10,220 nucleotides of DNA from Chloroflexota bacterium. GTDB taxonomy: Bacteria > Chloroflexota > Anaerolineae > Caldilineales > Caldilineaceae. The notes under the pieces were generated by a model. The model was not told where the DNA came from and did not search any database. It worked only from the letters and a program-made list of their open reading frames with translations. The position numbers were made by a program, and so were the translations under genes. Below, in pieces: positions 1-6,832 of this stretch (within the stretch, counting starts at the first letter, position 1; every line of letters starts with the position of its first letter). The stretch is from NCBI GenBank assembly GCA_016199425.1, contig JACQGT010000320.1, forward strand, positions 1-10,220, written 5' to 3'.

Positions 1-2333
1 CCGCCCAGCTCTTCCCAGGCGCTGCCGGTCCAGTGGCCCACAAACATCTCCGCTTCGGCTGCGCCGGTGGGCACAGGCAGAGTCACTGTCACCGGCTGGG
101 TGAAGGTCAGCCCGTCCGGGTCGAAATACCAGTAGGGGCCGGCGGGTTGCAGGCCAAAGGGCGCACCCTCCGGGCCGCTGTCGCTGGCGCTGATATGGAC
201 AGTCTCCAGCCTGTCCAGACTGCCCGGCGGCACACTCAGGCGTGCGCCGTCCACATCCGGGTTGCGCGGCTCCTGCACAAAGAGTTCCGCACCCAACGGC
301 CCCACCTGGCCGGAGGTGAGGATCGTTGCGCCGGTCGTCGGTGTGATGGCCGCTGTCCCGGTGACAGGCGCGCCAGCGTCCACCGGCGGTGTGGGCAGGG
401 TCATCGTGGCCGGGTCGATGGGTGACATACTAAAGCGCAGGAGATAGGGCTGGATGGAGCGGGCCGAACTGCTGTTGTCCGCCACCTCCACGAAGTAGAC
501 GCCGGGCGTGGCGATGGGCACAACAGCTTCGGTGTTGCCGCCCTGGCTCAGCGGTCTGAACCAGTTGGTCAGGACAGTGCCTTTGTCGTCCCACAGGCGG
601 AAGGCGATAGCCAGTTCCGGAGCCACATTCGTGACCAGAATGTGCAGGTCGCCGGCCTGGGTCACTTCGATGCGACACCAGTCCCGGTCGCCCGCGGGCA
701 GGATATTGCCGGGGATCGTCTCGTCCAGGTTGACGGGCGTGGCGGTCTCCTGGCTGTTGTTGGGTTCGCCTTTGTCCGCCGCAGCGATGAACTTTGTGCT
801 GAGGGTGTAGGGCTGGATGGAGCGGGCGTCGTCGCTGCCGTCGCGTACCTCCAGGAAGTAGCGGCCCGGCGCGGCCAGGTCGATCACCCCATCGGTGTTG
901 CCGCCTTTGGCCAGGGGCGCGTACCAGTTGGTCAGCACGTCTTTGTTGCTGTTCCACAGGCGATAGACCACATCCATCTCGGCGGGGACATTGGATGCCT
1001 GCACCCGCAGTTCGCCGTGATGGGCCGCGTCGAAGGCGAACCAGTCGGCGTCGCGCACGGGCAGAATTGTGGCCTGCACGCTGCGGTCCACACCGACGGA
1101 CGCCGCGCTGCCGAAGTCGTTGTTGGGTTCGAAGCCATCGGGCGAAGGGGTAAAGTCGGCGCGCAGGGTGAAGGGCTGCACCGAGCGGGCGTCGTCGCTG
1201 CCGTCACGCACCTCCAGTACATAGCGGCCTGGCGCGGGCAGGTCTACAACCGCGCTGGTGTTGCCGCCCTTGGCCAGGGGCGTATACCAGTTGGTCAACA
1301 CATCTTTGTTGCCGTTCCAGACCCGCAGCACCACATCCAGCTCCGCGGGCACAGCGCTGACCTCGACGCGCAGTTCGCCGTGGGTCGCCACGTCGAAAGT
1401 GAACCAATCGACATCGCGCACGGGCAGAATCGTCGCCTGGAGTGACTGGCCCAGGACGAGATTGGCCGCGCTGCCGAAGTCATTGTTCGGCTCGAAGGCG
1501 TCGGGCGACGGGGTGAAGCTGGCGGTGAGGGTAAAGGGTTGGATGGAGCGGGCGTCGTCGCTGCCGTCGCGCACTTCGACGTAATAGCGGCCTGGCGCAG
1601 GCAGGTCTACAACCGCGTCGGTGTCGCCGCCTTTTGCCAGAGGCGTATACCAGTTGGTCAGCACATCTTTGTTGCCGTTCCACACCCGCAGCGCGATGTC
1701 CAACTCCGCCGGTACATCTGTGATGTGCAGCCGCAACTCGCCGTGATGGTCAACTGTTACCACATACCAGTCGACGTCGCGCACGGGCAGAATCGTCGCC
1801 GCCGTCGGCTGGTCGAAGGCCAGGGGCGCGGCCTGGTTGAAGTCGTTGTTGGGTTCGTTCCCATCGGCGCTGGGTGTGTAAGCAGCGCTGAGGGTGTAGG
1901 GTTGGGACGAACTGGCGTCGTCGCCGCCGTCGCGCACTTCCAGATAGTAGCGGCCTGGCGCGGGCAGATCGACAAGCGCGTCGGTGGCGCCGCCTTTGGC
2001 CAGGGGCGCGTACCAGTTGGTGAGCACGTCTTTGTTGCCGTTCCACACCCGCAGGTTAATGTCCAACTCCGCGGCCACGCCGCTGACCTGCAAACGCAGC
2101 TCGCCGTGGCGTTCGACGGTGAAGGTGTACCAGTCCGCGTCCCGGGTGGGGTTGATAGCGCCGCTGACGGCGCTGTTGAGGGAGATGGCGTTGGCAAGGC
2201 CGAAATTGTCATTCGGTTCGGCTTCAGCCACATTCTGGGCCGCAGCCGAAAACACCCCTCCCGCCAGGAGCGCAAGCACGAGGCATAGGGTGAAAAATCG
2301 AAATCGATGGTTCAGGTAGATGGGTACACGCAT
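1..2333 (-). CDS. Secreted protein with five tandem PPC-like repeats and a ZU5-like domain (C-terminus cut off)
   Basis: The reading frame is open from an ATG at 2333 to the left edge, giving 777 residues with no stop, so the C-terminus is missing. Residues 1-32 form a signal peptide: a basic start, the hydrophobic run FFTLCLVLALLAGGVF, and SAAA before Q33. Residues 39-643 are five consecutive 121-residue units, each starting EPNN/EPND. They carry a D-x-DW-(Y/F) strand, KDVLTNWY-PLAKGG, and a closing APGRYYLEVRDG strand. This pattern fits bacterial pre-peptidase C-terminal (PPC, PF04151-like) beta-sandwich domains, which usually accompany secreted proteases. After a Thr/Pro-rich linker (about 644-675), residues 680-777 look like a ZU5-type domain (LSVPPGSL, then FDPDGLTFTQPVTVTLPVP). 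No catalytic motif is visible in the part present. The start is supported by AGGAGGA seven bases upstream. The gene lies 40 bases after the protease gene and is probably its operon partner, perhaps an adhesive or stabilising surface protein (inference). Confidence 0.88.
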   Translation of the reverse strand, partial: MRVPIYLNHRFRFFTLCLVLALLAGGVFSAAAQNVAEAEPNDNFGLANAISLNSAVSGAINPTRDADWYTFTVERHGELRLQVSGVAAELDINLRVWNGNKDVLTNWYAPLAKGGATDALVDLPAPGRYYLEVRDGGDDASSSQPYTLSAAYTPSADGNEPNNDFNQAAPLAFDQPTAATILPVRDVDWYVVTVDHHGELRLHITDVPAELDIALRVWNGNKDVLTNWYTPLAKGGDTDAVVDLPAPGRYYVEVRDGSDDARSIQPFTLTASFTPSPDAFEPNNDFGSAANLVLGQSLQATILPVRDVDWFTFDVATHGELRVEVSAVPAELDVVLRVWNGNKDVLTNWYTPLAKGGNTSAVVDLPAPGRYVLEVRDGSDDARSVQPFTLRADFTPSPDGFEPNNDFGSAASVGVDRSVQATILPVRDADWFAFDAAHHGELRVQASNVPAEMDVVYRLWNSNKDVLTNWYAPLAKGGNTDGVIDLAAPGRYFLEVRDGSDDARSIQPYTLSTKFIAAADKGEPNNSQETATPVNLDETIPGNILPAGDRDWCRIEVTQAGDLHILVTNVAPELAIAFRLWDDKGTVLTNWFRPLSQGGNTEAVVPIATPGVYFVEVADNSSSARSIQPYLLRFSMSPIDPATMTLPTPPVDAGAPVTGTAAITPTTGATILTSGQVGPLGAELFVQEPRNPDVDGARLSVPPGSLDRLETVHISASDSGPEGAPFGLQPAGPYWYFDPDGLTFTQPVTVTLPVPTGAAEAEMFVGHWTGSAWEELG
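405..2219 (-). repeat. Five tandem 363-bp coding repeats (121 residues each)
   Basis: The units start at E39, E160, E281, E402 and E523 of the encoded protein, at 2219, 1856, 1493, 1130 and 767. The spacing is exactly 363 bp each time with no indel. By hand count, unit 2 versus unit 3 share about 91 of 121 residues, and unit 3 versus unit 4 about 86 of 121. The second half of each unit (KDVLTNWY through RSIQPYTL) is far more conserved than the first half. Unit 5 is the most diverged, with DDKGTVLTNWF in place of GNKDVLTNWY. The pattern points to tandem duplication, possibly with later sequence exchange between units. Confidence 0.93.
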
Positions 2334-2340
2334 AGAATCT

Positions 2341-2347
2341 TCCTCCT
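2341..2347 (-). promoter_or_regulatory. Shine-Dalgarno site of the PPC-repeat gene
   Basis: AGGAGGA on the minus strand, seven bases before the ATG at 2333. It is a near-ideal site and fixes the start codon. It lies in the 40-base gap after the protease gene, where no terminator-like hairpin is seen, which supports co-transcription. Confidence 0.8.
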
Positions 2348-2373
2348 GTTTGAAGTGAATCACATCTCGATCC

Positions 2374-5300
2374 TCAATCCAGACTGCGGTATTCGCCGAC
2401 GACCAGATTGTCGGCGCGCTGGCCGCCAATCTGCCCCCGGTTTGCTCCTGCCCCAAAATTGACGCCAACTGCGCCGTCGGTGGCTGTGTCTGCGCGTTCC
2501 TGGCTGATTGTCGCGGAAAGGATCAGCGCCTGATAGCCGATCTCCGGCTGACGCTCTGCTGCGGCGACGCCTACCGGCCCGGAAATCTTCGCCCGCAGGG
2601 AATTGCCCTGGGCGGTCATCTCTACTTTATAAAAACGGGTCGGATCGAAGGCGGAAAGGCTGCCCTGGGCAATCGTCCCGCCGTTGGACAGGTCGACAAT
2701 CTTGAACGCCCCGCTGCTGTCCAGCGCCGTCCAGAAACCGGTGTTGCTGCCGCCGCCCAGCCCATCGCCCCGGGCCGCGGCCCGCCCACGCAGGAAGGGT
2801 CCGGCCTGGGTGATGTAGCCGTTGGCGGTGGGCACAAGCACATCCACCCGCACGTAGAGGTCCTGGCCCAGATTGACGCCCCGGATGCCCGTATTGTCGC
2901 ACGCGCCCGGCTGCCCAGTGAGCATCACCCCGCCGTTGTCCAGCCCGTTGTTCTGCAGGGCCTGGCCCACCAGATTGGCCCCGATGGGATTGGCCGGGTC
3001 TGCGCCGCCGGAAGGCCAGAGGGGCAGGTAGTAGAGGGGGTTGCCACCGGCAAAAGCGCTGGTCTGGCCGAGCGCGCAGCGGTCCGCGTCGGCCCGGTTG
3101 AAGTCGTCCGAGCTGAAGACGGCGGCAGCGCCCGTATCTGTTGGCGTGGCGGTGGGGGTGACCGACGGGGTGGGCGTAGACGTCGCCGTTGCCCCGCCGG
3201 GTGTGGTTGGGGTGGCTGTGGGTGTGCGAGTGGGCGTGGGAGTAGCCGTCTGTGTCCCGGTCGGCGTGGGGGTGGCGGTAGCGGTAGGCGTTCGGGTAGG
3301 CGTCGGTGTGGCTGTCCCGCTCCCAGATGTGACTGCGAAGCCGTCGTCCAGCTTGCCGGTCAGCCCACCCGGATTGACCACCACCACAGCGTAGACGCCC
3401 ACGGGCAGCCCGCTGGGCAACGTACCGACGAGAGTCTCCGTATCGGGCTGGCTCACATTTTGCAGGGGCGTTGTGTCGATGAATGGATTGGCGCCGCCCT
3501 GGAAGTTCTTGCCCCGAATGGTCAACTGGACGCTCTGGCCCACAGGCGCAGAGACCGGACTGACGCTCTCGACCAGCGGCGCGCCCCGGTCCGGCGTGAC
3601 AGTGGGTGTGGGCGTCGGCGTAGAAGTGGGCGGCAAGTCTTTGGTGCAGGCGACGGGGGTGTCTGTAGATTGGCCGCGGGCTGGGCTGCGACCGTTGGCG
3701 CTGCCCACAATCCAGGGCAGAAAGATGGCTGGCTGTTTGTTAAAGGCGAAAAGATGGCTCGTGAAGCTCTCTTGGGGGTTCGCCTGCATTGCAGTCCAGT
3801 ATTCCTCCCCTGTAATCACCAACGGCGGGCTGGCGTAGCCTGTCACCAGTGGGGTAATGCGGATGGTGGACGGATAGCGGGCGGGCGGCGCCACCAGAAA
3901 GAGGCGGCCCGGCGTCTGGCTGGTATCCTGCGTGTACGTGTAGTTGAAGCTATCGTAGGGCGCAGCGAAGACCACTTGCACGTGAAAAGTGGTCGGCGTC
4001 ACTCTGCTCCTGCCGTCGGGCAGCAGGCCATCCACTGCCACGAATGAACCGGGCAGAATCGGGAAATTGCGGCGGTTGGGACGGGTGTTGTCCCCGGCCA
4101 GACCGATCGTCTCGCCGCTGTCGTAGAAACCGTTGCCGTTTACATCCGCAAAGAAGCCGTGGGCTACGAAGAGTTCATCCAGATCATTCAACGGCCCTTC
4201 GCGGGAGTGACCCTGGCCCACGCCCCGAGAGCGCAGCACATCGTAGAGGGTTTTGATGTCGAAGATGTGTTCGTAATCTTTGGGCGCAACGGGCGAAGTC
4301 AGAAAGACTTCTGGCGTAAACATATCCTTCCAGAAAGTCGTGAAGGGGAGTTCTACACAGTCGGCGTAGCGTCCGCCGTCTTTGAGCAGCGTAATGTCCC
4401 TGGCGTCCACCGGATCGACAATATCCCAGAGCAGACTGGCGACCGCAAGCTCTTCGAAGCGTACATCGCCTGTGCTGGTGGCGTAGGCGTCCCAGGCCAG
4501 CCGGTTGCTCTCCAGATTGAAAGGCATCCCGCCTATTGTGTAGAGTTCCGGTCTCTCCTCCTTTGCCACATCCCGGGCCACCAGCATTGAAAAGAACTCA
4601 GCCCAGCCCTCCGTCCAGGAGTCGGTGGTGGAGATGTTAGCGTAGCCGCCGTGATTGCAGCTATCCGTGGGAAGCGGAGGGGAGTTGCAGGGGGCTGGGT
4701 CTGCGGGCATTTTGTCGGCAAAGATGTCGGCCATCACGTGATGGCCGAATTCGTGCCACTCCCGGTTGTCCGGTCGCCCGCCGTCGCTGATCAGACTGGC
4801 CCCGTTGACCGCTTCGATGCTGATGAACGGGTCTACGCCCGGGTTGCTGCCATCGGAGAAGGCCCCCTGCCAGAAGACGCCGGTCTGGGCGGCAAAACCG
4901 ACAATATCCACCGGCAGGGAGTAATTGAGTTTGGGAAAAAGCGGGCGCACCAGATCGGTCGCCTGGTGGGTGTGGTGATAAATGACGCCCAGATCGTCGA
5001 GCCGGTTGGCGGGAATGCCCGCCGCCGGGGTCAGGCTGGCGTCAAAGGGCAGATCGACAGTCACTGTCACGCCGGGCGGGGCGCCGGCCAGATTGACAGG
5101 CCGGGCAGCCTCGACCGCCGGCTGTCCGGCCTGGGCATGCACTACCTGAAAGATGGGCGGGCGCGTCTCGAAACTTTGTAGGGTAGCGCTGAGGGTCAAC
5201 CCGTTTTCGATGGGCGCGCTGTAGAAAGTGTAGCGTCCATCCGGCGGCTTGGCAATGGCGGTGTTGATGGCCTGTCCCCCGCGCATCAGCCGCACGGGTA

Positions 5301-5979
5301 CGCCGACGAGGGGCGCGTCCAGCCCTGGCGCGAAGACCCGCCCGGTCAGGGGCGCGGTATTTTTGTCCACACACTGGCCGGGATCGTCGCCGCCGCCGGG
5401 CAGGGTTTTGGTGCGCAGGGTGGCAGAATTGTTGCCGGTGTTGCTGTCGTTGGCCGCCGAAGCGCCAGCGCTGCTGAAATACTCCAGAAAGCCGCTGTCA
5501 TTGGTCAGGGGCAGGACGGTCAATTTGACAATCGCCTCGGCGCCGAATTCCAGCACTCCGTTTGTGCCCAGATTGCCAATCGTACAGGAGACCCACAGGT
5601 CTTTGGCCGCGTTGCCGCTGCCTGGCCCTACGCTGCACGACCCCTGGCTGCTTTCCACCCCAACGGCAGCCACCTGCTCCACGCCTTTGACCAGCGACAT
5701 CCCCGCGGTGACGTTTTGGGCTTCGTCCGGTCCGTCGTTGAATATCCAGATTTTGAAGGTGAGGGGATCGAAAAAATTGACCGGATTGGGGCAGGCGCCG
5801 TGACCGACGCGCACATCCGCGGCGTCGGTTGCCGCCTGGGCCAGAGGTTGCGCTGGGGGCCCATCCAACCGGACAAGCAAGAGGAAGAGGGCAAGGCCCA
5901 GCAGCAGGCGGTTCGACGAAGCAGCGCGGGGCAGGCGGAGCGGTAGCACTGTCAGAAGAGGGCGCATCAGACGGGACAT
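2374..5979 (-). CDS. Secreted multidomain zinc metalloprotease-like protein (DUF11, HEFGH, TIG, LamG-like)
   Basis: 1201 residues. Residues 1-49 are a signal peptide with arginines, the core LLLGLALFLLLV and the cleavage-like LAQAA. Residues 54-192 resemble a DUF11 surface repeat (NDGPDEAQNV, later NTGNNSAT). Residues 205-315 resemble a carboxypeptidase-regulatory-like beta domain (LTGRVFAPG, DGRYTFYS). Residues 325-600 hold the protease core: HEFGH at 409-413, with TEGWAEFF at 456-463 supplying a likely third zinc ligand (E457, placed as in the gluzincin pattern xEGxA; E461 is the alternative). Residues 612-623 match an EF-hand loop. A Thr-Pro stretch (783-797) precedes a TIG/IPT domain (800-885), then a long Thr-Pro linker (887-949). 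The C-terminal 250 residues (DDFNRAD onward) look like a LamG/concanavalin-type sandwich. I take the ATG at 5979 because AGGAG lies six bases upstream and the signal peptide follows; the frame runs open to 6411 but that part is antisense-like sequence over the regulator. Extracellular proteolysis is inferred, and the peptidase family is not assigned. Confidence 0.88.
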   Translation of the reverse strand: MSRLMRPLLTVLPLRLPRAASSNRLLLGLALFLLLVRLDGPPAQPLAQAATDAADVRVGHGACPNPVNFFDPLTFKIWIFNDGPDEAQNVTAGMSLVKGVEQVAAVGVESSQGSCSVGPGSGNAAKDLWVSCTIGNLGTNGVLEFGAEAIVKLTVLPLTNDSGFLEYFSSAGASAANDSNTGNNSATLRTKTLPGGGDDPGQCVDKNTAPLTGRVFAPGLDAPLVGVPVRLMRGGQAINTAIAKPPDGRYTFYSAPIENGLTLSATLQSFETRPPIFQVVHAQAGQPAVEAARPVNLAGAPPGVTVTVDLPFDASLTPAAGIPANRLDDLGVIYHHTHQATDLVRPLFPKLNYSLPVDIVGFAAQTGVFWQGAFSDGSNPGVDPFISIEAVNGASLISDGGRPDNREWHEFGHHVMADIFADKMPADPAPCNSPPLPTDSCNHGGYANISTTDSWTEGWAEFFSMLVARDVAKEERPELYTIGGMPFNLESNRLAWDAYATSTGDVRFEELAVASLLWDIVDPVDARDITLLKDGGRYADCVELPFTTFWKDMFTPEVFLTSPVAPKDYEHIFDIKTLYDVLRSRGVGQGHSREGPLNDLDELFVAHGFFADVNGNGFYDSGETIGLAGDNTRPNRRNFPILPGSFVAVDGLLPDGRSRVTPTTFHVQVVFAAPYDSFNYTYTQDTSQTPGRLFLVAPPARYPSTIRITPLVTGYASPPLVITGEEYWTAMQANPQESFTSHLFAFNKQPAIFLPWIVGSANGRSPARGQSTDTPVACTKDLPPTSTPTPTPTVTPDRGAPLVESVSPVSAPVGQSVQLTIRGKNFQGGANPFIDTTPLQNVSQPDTETLVGTLPSGLPVGVYAVVVVNPGGLTGKLDDGFAVTSGSGTATPTPTRTPTATATPTPTGTQTATPTPTRTPTATPTTPGGATATSTPTPSVTPTATPTDTGAAAVFSSDDFNRADADRCALGQTSAFAGGNPLYYLPLWPSGGADPANPIGANLVGQALQNNGLDNGGVMLTGQPGACDNTGIRGVNLGQDLYVRVDVLVPTANGYITQAGPFLRGRAAARGDGLGGGSNTGFWTALDSSGAFKIVDLSNGGTIAQGSLSAFDPTRFYKVEMTAQGNSLRAKISGPVGVAAAERQPEIGYQALILSATISQERADTATDGAVGVNFGAGANRGQIGGQRADNLVVGEYRSLD
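3133..3315 (-). repeat. Low-complexity Thr-Pro linker coding tract
   Basis: Encodes residues 889-949 of the protease-like protein, almost entirely T, P and A in TPTPTRTPTAT-like units. Such linkers are common between domains of secreted Chloroflexota proteins and are often assumed to be extended, possibly glycosylated spacers. On the plus strand the tract is G-rich, with runs GGG, GGGG, GGG, GGG, GGG between 3199 and 3240. A shorter tract of the same kind lies at residues 783-797. Confidence 0.9.
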
Positions 5980-6119
5980 TTTTTTCTCCTTCGGGTTTGC
6001 AACGGGACGCAGGATAAGAGCCACTGCTCTGTTCTTCTGCGTGGGGTGCGTTGCCAGCCAAAAAGATGGCCTATATGCACCAATCGTCCTGTTTGGATGG
6101 GGAACGGGACGATACCCGT
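5980..6119 (-). other. Leader region of the protease operon
   Basis: No coding signal. If the promoter-like pair at 6120-6148 is used, this is a roughly 130-base untranslated leader. It holds two small perfect inverted repeats: 6104-6119 (ACGGG, six-base loop, CCCGT), close to the expected transcription start, and 6017-6030 (AGAGC, four-base loop, GCTCT). The nine-base word AACGGGACG occurs twice, at 6001 and 6103. None matches a riboswitch class that I recognise; operator or mRNA-structure roles are possible but unproven. Confidence 0.4.
5986..5990 (-). promoter_or_regulatory. Shine-Dalgarno site of the protease gene
   Basis: AGGAG on the minus strand followed by six A residues directly before the ATG at 5979. 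It decides the start in favour of the signal-peptide methionine over upstream in-frame codons. Confidence 0.8.
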
Positions 6120-6155
6120 AGCCTACCGCAAATTCGCCGGTCGCGCAACCTCCAG
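6117..6155. repeat. Imperfect direct repeat, copy A
   Basis: Thirty-nine bases, beginning CGTAGCCTACC and ending CGCAACCTCCAG on the plus strand. They align to 6793-6832 at about 32 of 40 columns by hand, with one gap. The two ends (TAGCCTAC and the 12-base CGCAACCTCCAG) are conserved and the middle is diverged, as expected if only the boxes are functional. Copies A and B bracket the regulator gene and the first palindrome. Confidence 0.7.
6120..6148 (-). promoter_or_regulatory. Promoter-like element upstream of the protease operon
   Basis: On the minus strand TTGCGC (6143-6148) is followed after 17 bases by TAGGCT (6120-6125), a reasonable sigma-70 type -35/-10 pair. The same arrangement appears upstream of the regulator gene with an 18-base spacer, and conservation of both boxes across the two copies is the main support. 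It lies just past the palindrome that ends the regulator gene, so the protease operon could be transcribed independently of the regulator. Confidence 0.35.
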
Positions 6156-6159
6156 AAAA

Positions 6160-6186
6160 GTAAGTCGGACTGCCAGTCCGACCTAC
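6160..6186. terminator. 27-bp palindromic repeat, copy 1, terminator-like for the regulator gene
   Basis: Arms GTCGGACTG and CAGTCCGAC around one central base, extended by GTAA/CTAC flanks. In minus-strand RNA the flanks also pair (one G-U), giving a 13-pair stem in principle; the real loop would be 4-7 bases. On the minus strand the stem is followed by TTACTTTTCT, so it resembles an intrinsic terminator for the regulator. The regulator's stop codon TAG (6185-6183) lies inside the palindrome flank. It matches copy 2 at 10193-10219 at 25 of 27 positions. Confidence 0.65.
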
Positions 6187-6758
6187 CCGGTCTCCGCGGC
6201 CCACTGCATTGTGTAAAGATTGTAATAGCGCCCCCGCCGGTTGAGCAGGGCGAAGTTGGTTTCGCGCAGCCTTTCCCATTCTGCGCTGGCCCAGTCGGTG
6301 TAGGCTTCTTCGGCCAGAAAATCGCCTCGGTAGAGCGCTTTGGCCTCTTCGCCCAGGGCCAGGCGGCTGTAGGGATCGTCGCCGGTCGGGTTGACGGCAA
6401 ATTCGCTGCACAGGTGATCAAAGCGGTCCGCGTCCAGTGTGTAGTCGGCGTGGGGATTCCAGGCATAGCCGGATGGGGTGATCAGGAGAAAAGCCGAGTC
6501 TGCGCGGGGGGGCAGGTCTGGCTCCAGCGCCCGGCGTAGCTGGCTGATAGCGACTCGCAGGCTGCGGTCGGCGCTGGCCGGGGGCAGGCCGGGCCAGAGC
6601 CACTCCAACAGCTGTTCCCGGTGGGGCGGGTTGCGCCTGTGGGTGAGGAGCAGTTGGCAGAGGTGACGGTTCTTCTGGTTTTTCCACGCCGCGGGCGACA
6701 GTTCCTCGTCGTCGCGCAGCAGGCGAAATTCGCCCAGAGTAGTGATGGTGAGAGGCAT
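6183..6758 (-). CDS. SARP/BTAD-type transcriptional regulator, short (truncated BTAD)
   Basis: 191 residues from the ATG at 6758. Residues 1-103 form an OmpR/PhoB-like winged helix of the SARP (AfsR/DnrI) kind: ITTLGEFRLL start, HREQLLEWLWPGLPP, the recognition-helix region SLRVAISQLRRALEP, and a closing SGYAWNPHADYTLDADRF. Residues 108-191 begin a BTAD domain (LYRGDFLAEEAYTDWASAEWE), but the protein ends after about 84 residues where BTAD normally continues for roughly 150. The stop codon is supplied by the palindromic repeat, so truncation by repeat insertion or deletion is plausible. A GTG at 6821 with GGAGG four bases upstream would add 21 residues. I prefer 6758 because it starts at the family's usual first strand and because the upstream part overlaps a promoter-like element, but no good Shine-Dalgarno precedes 6758. 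It lies co-directionally upstream of the protease operon and may activate it (inference). Confidence 0.8.
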   Translation of the reverse strand: MPLTITTLGEFRLLRDDEELSPAAWKNQKNRHLCQLLLTHRRNPPHREQLLEWLWPGLPPASADRSLRVAISQLRRALEPDLPPRADSAFLLITPSGYAWNPHADYTLDADRFDHLCSEFAVNPTGDDPYSRLALGEEAKALYRGDFLAEEAYTDWASAEWERLRETNFALLNRRGRYYNLYTMQWAAETG

Positions 6759-6792
6759 GGGTTGCGCGAGTGATCCGCCTTTTGCAATATAG

Positions 6793-6832
6793 CATAGCCT
6801 ACCCCACAATTCATCTATCACGCAACCTCCAG
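6793..6832. repeat. Imperfect direct repeat, copy B
   Basis: Forty bases, from CATAGCCTACC to CGCAACCTCCAG on the plus strand, matching copy A at 6117-6155 (about 80% by hand alignment). Unlike copy A it is not followed by the palindrome; the sequence changes to GATTCTGAGAG after CTCCAG. Confidence 0.7.
6796..6825 (-). promoter_or_regulatory. Promoter-like element upstream of the regulator gene
   Basis: On the minus strand TTGCGT (6820-6825) is followed after 18 bases by TAGGCT (6796-6801), sister to the element at 6120-6148. If real, transcription would start near 6788, which favours the ATG at 6758 over the GTG at 6821. A second -10 candidate, TATGCT, lies five bases further downstream. 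Confidence 0.35.

Noticed and set aside
405..2219. CRISPR-like regular spacing
   Set aside because: The 363-bp period is continuous coding repeat sequence without short direct repeats and unique spacers.
642..2288. Long plus-strand open frames (642-1445 and 1539-2288) with a repeating protein pattern
   Set aside because: They are antisense to the 363-bp repeat array and inherit its periodicity. They lack ribosome sites and signal or domain features, while the minus frame has a signal peptide and clear PPC-like domains.
3041..3394. Plus-strand frame rich in Val and Gly opposite the Thr-Pro linker
   Set aside because: A simple complement of the ACN/CCN codon repeats. There is no start context, and the minus frame is clearly the gene.
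4159..5181. Plus-strand open frames at 4159-4590 and 4651-5181
   Set aside because: They are antisense to the protease core, which shows HEFGH and TEGWAEFF in the minus frame. They are high-GC shadow frames.
5980..6411. Upstream extension of the protease frame to 6411
   Set aside because: It would add 144 residues of low-complexity Arg/Pro-rich sequence overlapping the regulator gene. The methionine at 5979 has a good Shine-Dalgarno site and starts a signal peptide.
6183..6832. Transposon or integron cassette carrying the regulator
   Set aside because: The direct repeats are imperfect and there is no transposase, integrase, terminal inverted repeat pair or target-site duplication at their edges. 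Kept only as a repeat observation.
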